DNA of 64,000 nucleotides, taken from NCBI GenBank assembly GCA_029961685.1, contig JARWKL010000011.1:3598501-3662500 (forward strand), in the 5' to 3' direction. The DNA is from Aristolochia californica (taxonomy: Eukaryota; Streptophyta; Magnoliopsida; Piperales; Aristolochiaceae). Below are positions 21,322 through 33,493 of the stretch, piece after piece. The notes below the pieces were generated by a model. It was not told the DNA's origin, did not search any database, and worked only from the letters and a program-made list of their open reading frames with translations. The stretch's first letter is position 1. The number at the start of each line of letters is the position of its first letter. A program made the position numbers and the translations under genes.

Positions 21322-22428
21322 CTAGACACCAGTAGAGATACCACCTTCTCTATGGCCTATCCCAATCTGCCTCCCGGACTTACGATCCTGTATAAGACAA
21401 TGATCAGAAGCAAAGGAAATGGTAAGACCTAAATCAGCAAGTTTGCCAATTGAAAGAAGGTTAACAGCTAGATGGGGAACATAGAAAATATCAGACAAAG
21501 ACCAAGTAGGGTGAGTGACAGTTCCAACCGAGGCTAGTGGCATGGGAGAGCCATTAGCAGCTTGGATGTTAACTGGGTGAGAAGGCCTAACACAATCATG
21601 TAAAAGAGACAAATGGGGTGTCATATGGTGAGTGGCTCCAGAATCTAAGATCCATTTGTGAGTGTCACTGGAGCCAGCCAAACAAGACATACCTGCATGG
21701 GATGCAAATTGAGTACTGGGAGCAGACGACTTGCCAAGAATGCGAGCGATCTCGGTAGCTAATGATGAGAGATCAGGCGTAGAATCACTACTGGGGGGAG
21801 CTGGTGCAGAAGGCGCATCTGAATAATCCAAAGATCCAGTGACAGCAGATGAACGAAAGCCTCGATGTGGTGGTGGACGACTAAAGGTATGATGTGGTGC
21901 AGATTTGAAATGGCCTTGATGTTGACGACTAGAGGCATGATGTTGTGTAGGTTTGAAATTGCCTCTAGTTTTATTGTTGCTTTGCAATGAGGGGCACTGG
22001 TGTTTCCAATGACCTTTACCATGACAGTAGGAACATTCATCTTGTGGAATTGGCACTTTAGGCTTCCCTGACGACTGATGAGTATGAGAGTGTGTTCCAG
22101 AACCAAGTATGCCCCCTAATGTCTGAGGAGTATGAGAGTGTGTTCCAGAAACAAGTACCTGTGACATATCAGGTGATGATGTCTTACTGGAAGAAAGCTC
22201 ACCCAAAGACCTCAATCGTGTTTCTTCAGCCAACAATTCAGATATAGCTGCAGACAAGGTGGGCAGCGGAGCTCTATGGATCATAGATCCTCTTATCAGT
22301 TCAAAATCACTGCGAAGAGCCATAAGAAAATTGGTAAGCTTGCGATCATCATATGCTCTGGTATATTCAGGGAGCTTCCGAAAGGAGGGTGGATCCATCA
22401 TATATAGTTGATCCCACAGAGGTATCAT
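21322..22428 (-). pseudogene. Copia-1B gag C-terminus and protease
   Basis: The 368-codon frame holds the Gag C-terminal domain, the CCHC knuckle CSYCHGKGHWKHQC, an S/P/T/H-rich linker and the aspartic protease with WILDSGATHHMT, followed by an FYVPHLAVNLLSIGKL segment. It ends in a stop in the gag-pre-integrase region (GGISTGV). Two His/Thr/Ser-rich segments (SGTHSHT repeated, about 22,080-22,160) are a local duplication. Confidence 0.93.
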
Positions 22429-22515
22429 AAACGAGTAGAATTCTTGAATTGTACGATCACCTTGCTTGGCGGACCGCAGTTCTGTGTCAATCTGATACCT
22501 TTTGGCAAAGTTTAC

Positions 22516-22857
22516 CTATTCATATAGATTTTCCAAATAGTCCCATATTTCTTTTGTAGTCTCATACTTCAAAAGTTGCAAACTGATAGACGGATCCACG
22601 GAGATGTTGATCCAAGTGATGATTTTTGCATTATCAGTCAACCACTCCTTATTTTCTTTGATGAAGCCAGTGGATGTAGGTTCTGGAGCAGTCATTTGTC
22701 CATCAATGTAATCCCACAAGTCTTTTCCAACTAAAAAATTTCGCATCACAAACTTCCAAAGAGAGTAATTACTCCCATTTAACCGGACAGAGATAACCTT
22801 CAAATCATGACTAAATGAATCCATAGAACTGTAAGTCCAATAACAAAAGCGCCACAA
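22516..22857 (-). pseudogene. Copia-1B gag N-terminal part
   Basis: The frame begins with MDSFSHDLKV and the conserved LNGSNYSLWK. It is closed by TAG at minus-strand 22516-22518 (CAG in copy A, 273-275). It continues in the same frame towards 22428. Confidence 0.9.
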
Positions 22858-23424
22858 GCAATAGAAGATAGTTGCACCAGTCAGGATTCACGAGCAAGCA
22901 GTGACAAGACCGAAACCAACTCTTAACCCAGCCACTCTAATCTCACAAACACAAATCTATATCATACTTTCTCAAAAAAACACAGAAACACGAGAGCTTC
23001 GAACAACCACTGAGAGCTACTGCCGAAACCCACTCCAAAACCCCGAAATCAATAAACTTCAACGGTGACTCTACTACAGAAATCTTAGAATTCCGTGAGC
23101 CCATAATGCTCTCCACAGATAGAGACCGCACAAGCTAGCAGCATAAGTTGACGAAACAAAGTAATACAAGCCACAAATAACCCAGAAATAGAGGGGAACC
23201 GACCTCTGATGGCGCTGAAACGACGATTCTACCAACGACAGAGTTTTTGCGGGGCGGCGATGTGTCTTCAAGCACCAGAGATCACCGGACGAGGAGCGGA
23301 CGAGCGACGCGAAAACGGAAGACGAGCAGAATGAGCGCAAACCGAGCAAAACAAAAAATTTTGAGTGGAAGAACAACCAAATCACTTTAGACTGCAAAAT
23401 CGAAGCGAAAACGCTCGATTTCCC
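22858..23424 (-). other. Copia-1B untranslated leader
   Basis: About 570 bp between PBS and gag, matching 615-1181. A 107-codon open frame (23074-23397; 831-1154 in copy A) is kept in both duplicates but shows no recognised motif and would sit upstream of gag. I do not count it as a gene. Confidence 0.6.
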
Positions 23425-23436
23425 GCTCTGATACCA
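23425..23436 (-). promoter_or_regulatory. Primer binding site, initiator tRNA-Met type
   Basis: TGGTATCAGAGC on the minus strand, directly after the 5' LTR. Confidence 0.95.
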
Positions 23437-23621
23437 TGTAAATCTCTCTGATTTTAGAGAGTTTTTCCTAAAACTTAGAATCCTGAAATTTACAAAGTCC
23501 TGACGGGTTCATCTGAAACCCTATTCGAAAAAGAAGAGGAAAAGGGGAATTTACAAGTACACCCTTGGACAAAACGAAAAAGACAAGTATACCCCTTTAC
23601 ATATACATATTTACATTAACA
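23437..23621 (-). repeat. Copia-1B 5' LTR (185 bp)
   Basis: TG..CA on the minus strand, followed by the CACAT target-site duplicate at 23622-23626. Confidence 0.95.
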
Positions 23622-24095
23622 CACATAGGCACCGATATGAAATCCCGAGAGAGAGTTCTGAGAGCTTCTCTGTTTCTCTCACGGTGACGAGAGTCCCGAG
23701 CTTCTCCGTTTTTCTCCTAGCGCCAAGAGTCCCGAGCTTATCTGTTTTTCTCACAGCAGCTCGCGCTCTCTATTTCTAGCCGTAGCCTAAAGTCCCGAGA
23801 GGAGAAAAATATCAACAAAAATGATAGGCCTTCATTTCTTTGATTAAGTGCAGCACACGCAACGAAAAAGAAGAATGACCCTCGGGTCCCTTGGACCCAC
23901 CTCTCGGATGGTACCCATCTACTCGAGTGTTGTGGACCCAGACTCCACCACTCAACAGATAGAATGTCCAAATAATCCTCACTATAATGCTTATCTGTTC
24001 TTCGGTTACACGCTCTCTGTAATCTATAAATTGAACTCGTTTGTATCCATGTATACGGTGAAAAATATTTTCTTTTTACTTCTGATTATTTTACA
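23622..24095 (+). repeat. Copia-2 LTR-like sequence, right part (copy B)
   Basis: Duplicate of 1379-1853 with TATA-like TCTATAAATT at about 24,021 and the end ..TTTTACA, then PBS-like TGGTTAGAGCAGG. Confidence 0.5.
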
Positions 24096-24446
24096 ATATG
24101 ACCATGCTGGTTAGAGCAGGTCGGACACCCTACTCTAAACCTGTCTTTATGTTTGCTCCTCACCCATTCTTCCCCGTAGGACGGGTTTCCTCTATACCCG
24201 CTTGGTTCGAGTTGTACTCCATGATTTGCTGTCAACAAAATCATCTTATTCCGTAATTGTCTAACTAAGAAGAACTCAGAACGAAAATAAACATACGAAC
24301 ATGAACATGTAAATTTTATTTTTGATTTTTATGAAATATAAGCAGTATTTATAAAAGCCCGCCAGTTATAAGAGCTCATTTCTTCACCCCATATGCTACT
24401 TTTGCTTTTACAGCCTCATACAAACACAACCTACAGTCACGAACTC
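24096..24446 (-). other. 3' flank of SSP1', copy B
   Basis: Duplicate of 1866-2204, including the AATAAA-type signal. No other feature. Confidence 0.5.
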
Positions 24447-24584
24447 TTAACGACCAAAAGGAGGTGGCGGTGGCTGAACAACCGGTGGCAGAGGAGAGCT
24501 AACCTGAGGCAAAGGAGACTGTGGGGGAACATTGACATGAACAAGGTTGCTTGGCAACGATGATGGCGGAGGACGGTGAGGCCT
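24447..24584 (-). pseudogene. SSP1' (copy B): 3' half of SSP gene fused to gag tail
   Basis: Same fusion as at 2205-2342. The internal TAG of copy A is CAG here, so that stop arose after the duplication. The 5' half is still missing. Confidence 0.7.
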
Positions 24585-24647
24585 CACTATGGTGGACTAA
24601 ACTATCTAGTGGACACCTGTTGGAAGCTTCATGGCAAACCAGACTGA
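24584..24647 (+). pseudogene. Gag zinc-knuckle tail fragment, copy B
   Basis: Duplicate of 2342-2405, ending TGA at 24645-24647. Confidence 0.7.
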
Positions 24648-24681
24648 GTCACAGTACACTGGTTGTTTCCTAGATGGGAGG

Positions 24682-26840
24682 GGAACAAGTGCCCAAGTCT
24701 AGTTCTCATATAGGGCTGCCATTTCTTCACCCATCGTCACTTTCCATCCTGGATGTTGAATGGCCTCCTGATAAGTTTGGGGAATAGAAGTGGATGATAT
24801 GGAGGCAAAGAAGTGATGACAAGATGGTGATAACCGATGAGTCGATAAATAAATGGAGAGGGAGAGAGGTAGATGGTTGTGTGCAAGACCGCAACTCCAT
24901 CCAAAAAGCAAATGGTCGAATATCGAATGGAGGACCAAAATTACAAGGTGAAGAAGGAGCTAGAGGCACCACATGCGAGGTATCAACCAATGCTTTTGGG
25001 GGTTAAACTAGATAAGTCATCATGGTCATGAATTGTTGAGTCTTTGATAGGCACAAGAAGCTTAGGAAACTCATTAGTAGGAGAGAAAGAAGGCGAAACA
25101 CCAATGGATGAATACAAAGGCTGCTCTTAAAAAAAGTCACATCTCTGGATACGAACATCTTCTTAAGTGAAAGATTACAACACACGTATCTTTTCTGATT
25201 ATAAGGGTAACTCAAAAGGATGCATTTAATAGCTTTTGGGGTCTAATTCCTGTGTAGAGATGTAACATGGACAAAGCAAGTACACCCAAATACTCTCATA
25301 GGAAGGAAAAACATGTCTTCAATAGGAAAGATACGAGAAAAGGGTGACTAATTATTCAGAACCGAAGATGGCAACCGGTTGATGAGAAAGTATGTCGTAA
25401 GGATAGCATGGGGCCGGTAGAGGTGGGGCACATGCATATGTTGAAGAAGGGCCAATGTAACATCAAAAAGGTGTCTATTTTTTCTTTTAGCTACACCATT
25501 TTGTTATGATGCGTAAACACATGAAGTTTGATGTATTATTCTATTATCCTTGCAATAGGATTGGAATTCTGTTGACATATATTCATTTACATTATATGAC
25601 AGGAGAACCTATAAAGTGGTATTGAATGGAGTAGAGATCATAACACAAAAAGATTTGAAAGTAGGTAATACCTTCGATCTATCTTTAAGTAAAAAAAACC
25701 ATGTAACCCGGAGAGAAATCATCAACAAATGTAATAAAATACTTTGAATGAGAAACATTAGAGAAGTTCAAGAGTCCCCACACATCATTATGAACTAAAG
25801 AAAAAGGAGCAACACCTTTAGTTTCGCCTTGAGGGGAGTAAGTACTCCTTTGGTGTTTACTTAGTTGACAACTTTCACAATTCAAATGAGAAACAAACTA
25901 TAATAATGGAATCATATGTTTAAGAGACTGCAGAGATGGGTGGCCTTGCCTATTGTGCCATTGAAGAATGTTATGCTGACAATTGGATGTGGTTGTGACT
26001 GTTGACTAGTTTATATAGTATAACCACCTTGTTCACGGCCTCTATCAATCACCTATTTTGTCTGCATGTCCTGAAAGACAAAAGAGGTAGGAGAAAACTT
26101 AATGGAAAAATTAAATATTTTTGTTAATTGACTAACTGACATAAAATTTAAAGGAAATTGAGGAACAAAAAACACATCTTGTAAGTTTAGTATAGGTGGA
26201 GTATATGTGGACCTCACCCCTTCTACTTTGGTTTGGGATCCATCTACTATGGAAACAAATTTATTAGTCAAATAAGGGGAGGTAGAACATAGAAGATTAC
26301 CATTACTTGTCAAGTGCTCGAAGGCCCCATAATCAAATAATCCAGGATAGAGAGGGTGAAGTGGTTGAGACCATACTTGAGATAGTTGTAGCTATAGTAG
26401 TGGGAGAGGTCTTGTTTGAGGTAGGTATGATCACTCTTTTCATCTATTGAAGTAAGTCAAACTCTTTTTCAAATACAGTTTTCTTGCCTCTCGATGTGTC
26501 AGGTCTGTTATTTGCCTTGTCTCCATTATTTGTAGAAACTTGGTTGGCTATAGCCGAGTCTGGTTTACCATAGGTTTTCCAACAAATGTCTACTATGTGA
26601 CCTGTTTCTACATAGTGAGTACAAGTTTGATCTTGAGAAGAGGCTTGCCCATTCTACCACCTCTTCTACGACCGCCTCTTCTTCTTTGTTTCTTTATTTT
26701 ATTTTTTATTTTATTTCTTTGTCTATGAGTTTTGAGATCGAGTCAACAACTTCATTCGGTTCAATGGCTTGTGAGCCTGCTTTAAACTTTATGCTTTTAC
26801 TAAAGTGCTTGGTTTAAGATAATCACCAATTTCTCACTTG
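24682..26840 (-). pseudogene. Copia-2 remnant R1' (copy B)
   Basis: Near-identical to R1 (2440-4600), with the same RT truncation and shared protease frameshift. Locally it is better preserved: 25685-25885 keeps an open CESCQLSKHQ..LVHNDVWG..FVDDFS integrase start that copy A lost through a 1-bp deletion. Confidence 0.85.
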
Positions 26841-26849
26841 CTCACTATA

Positions 26850-26997
26850 ATGCCTATCTTTTCTTCGGTTACTATCTCCGTAATCTATAAATTAAGCTCG
26901 TCTCTATCGATGTATACTATCTCCATAATCTATAAATTAAGCTCGTCTCTATCGATTTATACGGTGAAAAATATTTTTATATCTTCCTTCTAATTAT
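26850..26997 (+). repeat. Copia-2 LTR-like end with doubled TATA segment, copy B
   Basis: Duplicate of 4610-4755, with the 45-bp tandem doubling also present. The left hairpin arm that follows (27,061) carries one mismatch. Confidence 0.5.
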
Positions 26998-27319
26998 TCA
27001 ACAATATGACCATGGGGGTGAGAGCAGGTCGGACACCCCACCCTAAACCTGTCTTTATGTTCGAACGAAGCGGGAGTTTCCTCTATCCCCGCTTGGTTCG
27101 AGTTGTACTCCATGATTTGCTGTCAACAAAATCAACTGATTCCATAATTATCTAACAAGGAAGAACTCAGAACGAAATTAAACAGACGAACATGAACATG
27201 TAAATTTTATTTTCGATTTCTATGAAATATCAGCAGTATTTATAAAAGCTCATTTCTTCACCACATACGCTACTTTGCTTTTACAGCATCATACAAACAC
27301 AGCCTACAGTCACGAATTC

Positions 27320-27613
27320 TTAACGACCAGGATGTGGCGGTGGCTTAACAACCGGTGGCGGAGGAGATTTATACCGATACTGTGGGGGAACATGGACACG
27401 AACGGGGTTGTTTGGCAACGGCGGCGACGGCCGAGGACGGCGAGACCTCCGACGCAAAATCACAGGTAGAAACCGACGGACGCCGGAAGGCGAATGTCCT
27501 TCTATATCCGACAACTGTGGGGAATGCGAGGTTGCCCACTTGAAGCTTGTGAATGATGTGAGAGAAAGCACTAGCAGTAGCACCAACAGTCGCCTCATCC
27601 GGAAGATTTCCAT
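27320..27613 (-). CDS. SSP2' (copy B): putative secreted Arg/Pro-rich peptide precursor, 97 aa
   Basis: It differs from SSP2 by only two residues towards the C-terminus (RR to YR near residue 80, and S to G near 96). The signal-like core and the SPSGVRRFLP..PLPNNPVR block are unchanged. It has the same polyadenylation signal and the same hAT insertion about 210 bp upstream. Both 22-kb copies thus keep this frame open while all neighbouring transposon genes decayed. That could reflect selection or simply a short target, since 97 codons with a few percent divergence is weak evidence. The function is unknown. Confidence 0.5.
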   Translation of the reverse strand: MEIFRMRRLLVLLLVLSLTSFTSFKWATSHSPQLSDIEGHSPSGVRRFLPVILRRRSRRPRPSPPLPNNPVRVHVPPQYRYKSPPPPVVKPPPHPGR

Positions 27614-27831
27614 TGCCGAATGAAAACCGGGACTGAACTGTGGTGGAGATAATGGGCTCGATCCATTGAATTAAATCAAGGGGCGCCATTTGATTCCATT
27701 ATTGACCTGACGTTATCTGGAGTGTCAATTGTCAAATGCGTCGGCTGCTTTTCTGACCGATTAACACTGGCAAAGCCTTAAAGTGTCTGGAAGTTTTAAA
27801 TATAGTTTAAGGCAACTTGCATTCTTTTGAG

Positions 27832-30800
27832 CCGGTTCGTGAGCTGCTCTGAGTTCAGCTCGGTTCCGGCTCGGTTCGATTAGTTTTATATCGAGCTCCA
27901 GCTGAACTCGAGCTCAGAAATAGATTCGTTTATATTAACGAGCCGAACCTGAGCAGAGACAGGTTCGGCTCGTTGGCTCGTGAACCGGCTCGTTTTAACG
28001 AGCGGCGATTCGGGAATCGGGGGAGCTCTAAAAATTTTTTCGGGACAGAGAATCTCGTGTCTTCCCTTCCGTCCTACCCCGTCTGGAACCCATACTTCTC
28101 TGCCATTTCCTGGCATTTCCATGTCGTTTCAGCATGATTTTCTCGCAAAAATCACTGTCTGTCGGCGGGTATTCATGGGAAACGGGGGATTTTGGTCTTC
28201 AAATCCCTCGTTCTCCCTCTCCCTCTCCGATTCTTCAATCTCTATCAAAGACTTCGATTTTTTCGTCTTCCTCTGCGATTTCTTCCTATTCTATCTTCTT
28301 CCTCTTCGATTTCTTCATCCAAAGTTTTTCCTCGCCGACGAACGAAAGCCACGGTCCGACGAGAGGTAAGATTTTTATTTAATGTTTTTTTTTTGCGTCA
28401 CCGACCTAACCCTATAAAATCTCTAAATCTCGTTTCATTTAAGCAGTGATTCTTCATTCTTTGAAAGGTTTTGGAGACATCCCCGAACGGTGAACACTCT
28501 CTATTTCTGTAAGTGTTGATTTTATTTTTTTTCATTTTTATCTTCTATATGTTTTCTTCCTCAGTAATTTCGGAGTTGATTTTTGTTTTTCATTTTTATC
28601 TTCTATACGTTTTCTTCCTCTGCAATTTCGGTGTTGATTTTTTTTTTTCAATACGTTTTTTTCCTCTGTGATTTCAGTGTTGATTTTTTTTTTTTTCATT
28701 TTTATCTTCTGTAAGTCTAGTTAGCCTTTGGTTGACAGAACTCTGGGGTTCGTTGTATATATTCCAGATAAAGTTAAATACATCATTTTAATCATTTTTT
28801 TACCTTTTTTCCTCAATCAATAAGTTTATCTCGTATCGTTTTCTATCATGTGGTTTTTTTTAAGCACGAAGAGAATTTAGCAGACCATGTAGTTGACTAT
28901 TATCTTATTACTCACAGGCCTAAACTTCGACCTTCCAATTTCAATCTATATTGCTATCAGTGGTATTGGTTTAAAATGCATAAAATTTTTGTTCTCTCTT
29001 AAGAATCTGTTTAAGCTGAAAAGGATCATTCATCCTTTGCTCGGCATTGCATTCTGTACAGTCGTCATTCATATGTTATCTTACATTTGGTATCCTATAC
29101 GATTTTCTTGTGGACAAAGTCTCAAAACCCTTCTTCTAGTCACAATATGTGGATTATCAACATTTTCAATATACAATGCACATCTACTTTTGCTAGTTCA
29201 TTACTTATATTGATCTCTGTTCATATAGATTGTGTCCATATTAATTATATTTTATCTGGTAGTGGACTTTTTTTTATCCAAAATGCAATGATTAGTCTTT
29301 ACCTTTTTTCTGTAGCTTTTATTGTGACTTGGTGCTGTTTTTTTTTTTTTTTTTCAATAACTTGAGAGAATTAAAATTACGATAACATGCTCTTTGAATC
29401 AATTGTGTAGACAAAAATCATGTCCTAACTGCAAAATTGTAAAAAAAACCCTATCTGGTGTGATCAGAGCTTGTTCTTTCTTCATGTGTCTTTTTCTTAT
29501 TCCTATGGAACTCTTCCTCTTCCTAAATATAATATTGTGGTCCATAAAACAACCATAATAATTAAATTGTTGTTCACCAAAACAAAACTTTTTTTTATGC
29601 ATATGGAACTCAACCCAATTATGTTATGTTAGACTAGTAACAAGTCTTGTAAGTATGTATTCATCATACATATTAGATCAGAACATTTCAGAATACAGTA
29701 CATAATTTTTATTTTTAGACCCAATATTTCGTTGAATTGATACGTTGGATACAGACTGATGTAAATTATCTCTCTTTTTTGCAATCGATTTTTATCCTTC
29801 CTCTTCAATTTCTTCATCCAAAGTTCTTCCTCGCTGACGAGACGAAAGCGACGGTCCGATGGGAAGTAAGATTTTTATTTAATGTTCTTTTTTTTTTCCA
29901 TCGCCGACCTTACCCTAAAAAAATTTCTAACTCTTGTTTCATTTCAGCAATGCTCCTTCATTCTTGGAAAGGCTTTTGGAGATATCCCTGAACGGCGAAC
30001 ACACTTTCTATTTCTGTAAGGTTTGAATTTTTTTTTTCATTTTTATCATTAGTTTCTTGTTATTGAGGTTGTATTTCATCAGAATATTAGAAGAGAATGT
30101 TGGTATGCTTATTTCCTTCTCTTAGAAGTTTTTAAATTTATATATAAAAAAGGATCGGTATATTGGACTGGAAACTATTGGGTGCAGGGCTACTGGCTCA
30201 AAGAGACCCTGCTACATTGAAAGACAAGGGTCGTTCCCGATTGTCACAACGTCACGTACCTTCCTCTAAGAATAGACAAGTATCTTAAATTATGTGTAGG
30301 ATCTTTGTTGTTTGGATAACTTTCTTTTCTCTATGTTTTTAATTTGTAATTTTGTTTTTTTTTAGAAGTAAGAATGTCAACACCTCCTCAATTGACATCA
30401 ATAATTAACACTAGTTCTAGTGTGACTATAAATAGTGACTCAACTCCACCAGAGTCACTACCCTCTGTCATAGAAGTGGACCCAGATGAAATTACCATAA
30501 ATGAGGATGAAGGTGACTTTACCCATACTTCAAAAAGACAAAAAAAATCTCATGTGTGGTTGGAATTCAAAGAAGTATCACTTAGTGGTACAAAAAAGGC
30601 TCAGTGTGTTCATTGTAAAATTAATTTGAATGTTATTAGTAGTGGAGTGACCACACATATGAGTCGACATTTGAAACGTTGCACTAGTAGAAAAGTGGCA
30701 ATGAGAAAACAAAAAACCTTAAACTTTCAACCAGTGGGAGCAGGATCTAGTGTTGATCAGAGTCCATCTGGACTTCCTTTTATGGATTTTGGAGGAAAAT

Positions 30801-33485
30801 ATGATCAAGCTAAAATGGGAGTACTCATTGCTCATTGGATTCTTATGCACGAGCATCCATTCATGATAGTAGAAGAGGAGGGATTTAATTTTGTAATGAA
30901 GATGACAAATATGAATTATGAGAAAATATCCCGTATGACCATTAAGAAGGAGTGTATGGAGGTGTATGAGGCAGAAAAAAAATTGAAAATTTTGTTAAAA
31001 GAGATTAACAAGATTAGTCTTACCATGGATCTTTGGAAGTCCCAAAATCAAAAGATTGAATACATGGTTATTACTGGGCATTTTATTGACAGTAATTGGA
31101 AGCTACAAAAACGAGTCTTGAGTTTTGTGCATGTTCCTCCTCCTCGTCGTGGCGTTGATATAGTAGATGCTATTTACAAGTGTTTGAAAGAGTGGGAGAT
31201 CAAAAATAAAGTTTTTAGTATTTCAGTTGATAATGCTGCATATTATGATGTTTGTATAAGAGTTTTGAAACAAGATTTTTCAAGAAAAAAAAATTTGGTG
31301 TGTGGTGGAAAGTTGTTTCATGTGCGTTGTTGTGCTCATATTTTGAACTTATTAGTCCAAGATGGTCTTGTTCAGATTAAGGATATTATTGATAATGTGC
31401 GTGAAAGTGTCAAATTCATAAATCTGTCTAAGGCTAGACTTCGCACTTTTTCTGAAATTGTACAACAATTAGAACTTGGTGAAAAGAGGTTGGTTATTGA
31501 TTGTCCAACTCGTTGGAACTCGACTTATGACATGTTGTCTTCTGCATTAAAATTCAAAGATGTATTTTCTAGATTTAAAGTTAGAGAACCAACTTATGAT
31601 TGTTTGCCAAGTTTTGATGAATGGGAAAAGGTTGACATGGTGTGTGAGATCCTAGAAGTTTTTAATGCAGTTACTAATATAATTTTTGGGAGTGACTACC
31701 TTACTTCTAATTTGTACCTTAGTGAGGTATATAGGGTAAAAGAAGTTCTGAATTTTCATTCTACAAATGAAAATGTTTTCATTATACAAATGAAAATGTT
31801 TTCATTAGGACAATGGTTAGAAGAATGAAAGAGAAATTTGAGAAGTACTGGGGTGAATGCAATTTATTGATGGCTATTGCTTCAGTTTTGGATCCAAGGG
31901 TCAAATTAAAGTTGATCGAAATGTGTTTTCTAGTGATATATTGTAAGGAGGAAGCTACAATGAATATAAATGTAGTTCGACGAACCTTATATGAGATCTA
32001 CGATGAATATGTATCTTTTTATAATGTGGATATTAGAAATGAAGAGATTGTTTCAAGTACTAGCTCTATGGGTGTTTCCACAAGTCGTAGGCCTTCATCA
32101 AGTTCAGGTTGGTCAAAGTTAATGAGTTATATGAAACAAAAGGATATAGTTAATTCACCAAGGTCAGAATTGGAAATTTATCTTGAAGAAGGTGTATATA
32201 GTTGTGAGGAAACTTCACAATATGATTTTGATGTTTTAGAATGGTGAAAAGTGAATCATATGAAATTTTGGGTATTATCTAAGATGGCAGCAGACATCCT
32301 TGTAATTCTCATATCCATAGTAGCTTCAGAGTCTACATTTAGTGCTGGTGGTAGAGTAATAGACTCACATCATTCTTCCTTGGCACCAAATACAGTTCAA
32401 GCTTTGATTTGTGGCAGTGATTGGGTTCGGGTTATTCACGGTGTAAAGAAAAATCAAAAGGTAAATTTCTTTGATTAATTATTTATTATAAAAAAATTAG
32501 TTTATTTTTTAGTTTTATTTATTAAAATTTTGTTTTATGATTACTACCTGAGAAGAAGAGTGTAGAGATAATGCTACCAGCTACATGATTTTTCATGTTC
32601 CTCTCATCATGGTAATTTTAATATTTTTAACGACATTAAGTAACTAGTAGTGGAATAGTATTTTTTTTTATCTGACAATAACTAATTTTATTTTTTTGTT
32701 TTTGTCATAGGTGGAGATTTTGATCATGCAGGGACGCATATTATTTTCTAGCATTAAGAGAAACAACTATAGTTTGTAATTTTATAATGGATTTATAGTT
32801 TTTATTTGGGTGATTGTAAATTGATAGTGATATTTCTTTTAATTTTGTTGTGTTTGATTATTGTATGGAGCTTATTTATAATGTTATGCAATGTATGAAG
32901 TGTTTAGACTAGTTTATGGAGTGTCTAAATAATTTCATGGAGTGTTTATGGGATGTATAGATAATTTGATGGAGTGTTAATGGAGTGTTTATGGAATGTA
33001 TAGATAATTTGATGAAGTGTTTATGGAGTGTTTATGGAATGTAATAATTTGATGGAGTGTTTATGCAGGTATTATACAGGTTGTATGTATATTGATTATG
33101 ACCAATTTTAAGTAGAGGTCATGCCGAATTTTATACTGGTATTATGTACATAGATTATGCTCAATTTTAAGAAAAATTTATGCCTAATCTTATATATGTA
33201 TTATATATATAGGTTATGCTTAATTTTATGTAGAGGTTATGCCCAATTTTATGTAAAATGTATGTATAATTTTATATATATTTTTTGAAAATTTTTAAAT
33301 GTATGTTGAAGCTCGAGTTCGGCTCGAAGCTCGGCTCGAGCTCGGTTAAAATTTTTGGGCTCGAGTTTGATAACAATTTTAGGCTCGAGACGAGGCTCGG
33401 CTCCAAGCTCGGCTCGAAATATTTAAATCAAACTCGGCTCAAACATAGGCAGGTTCGGGCTCGGCTCGGCTCAATGCCACCCCTA
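27832..33485 (+). mobile_element. hAT-B: duplicate of hAT-A
   Basis: Target-site duplicate CTTTTGAG (27824-27831) and CTTTTGAC (33486-33493), identical to copy A, so it was copied and not newly inserted. Its left end keeps about 30 bp (GGTTCCGGCTCGG region, about 27,855-27,885) that copy A has lost. It carries the same subterminal repeats and the same internal 5' duplication. Confidence 0.85.
30374..32478 (+). pseudogene. hAT-B transposase, RICESLEEPER/BED type, less broken
   Basis: One 484-codon frame (30374-31828) covers the BED finger (C78-x2-C81, H95, H99) and most of the catalytic body, with HVRCCAHILNLLVQDGL and CPTRWNSTYDML. A 23-bp tandem duplication (31,762-31,807, TACAAATGAAAATG.. 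twice) shifts the frame. The next part (31813-32247) runs to the TGA shared with copy A (32245-32247), and the dimerisation region follows (32251-32478). Only one private lesion is seen against three in copy A. Probably inactive; a truncated protein with the DNA-binding finger but without the dimerisation domain could still be made. Confidence 0.93.
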
Positions 33486-33493
33486 CTTTTGAC

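Larger units (their letters stand above)
18303..23621 (-). mobile_element. Copia-1B: complete-length but decayed Ty1/copia retrotransposon
   Basis: It is 5.3 kb with both LTRs, PBS and polypurine tract, flanked by a perfect 5-bp target-site duplication CACAT (18298-18302 and 23622-23626). The order on the minus strand is LTR, PBS, leader, gag, protease, integrase, RT, RNase H, PPT, LTR; integrase before RT defines copia. It lies inside the Copia-2 LTR-like sequence. Stops and frameshifts break every region, so it is non-autonomous. Confidence 0.96.

Noticed and set aside
18303..23621. Possibility that Copia-1B is an active element
   Set aside because: Every region has stops or frameshifts and the LTRs differ by about 6 percent by eye.
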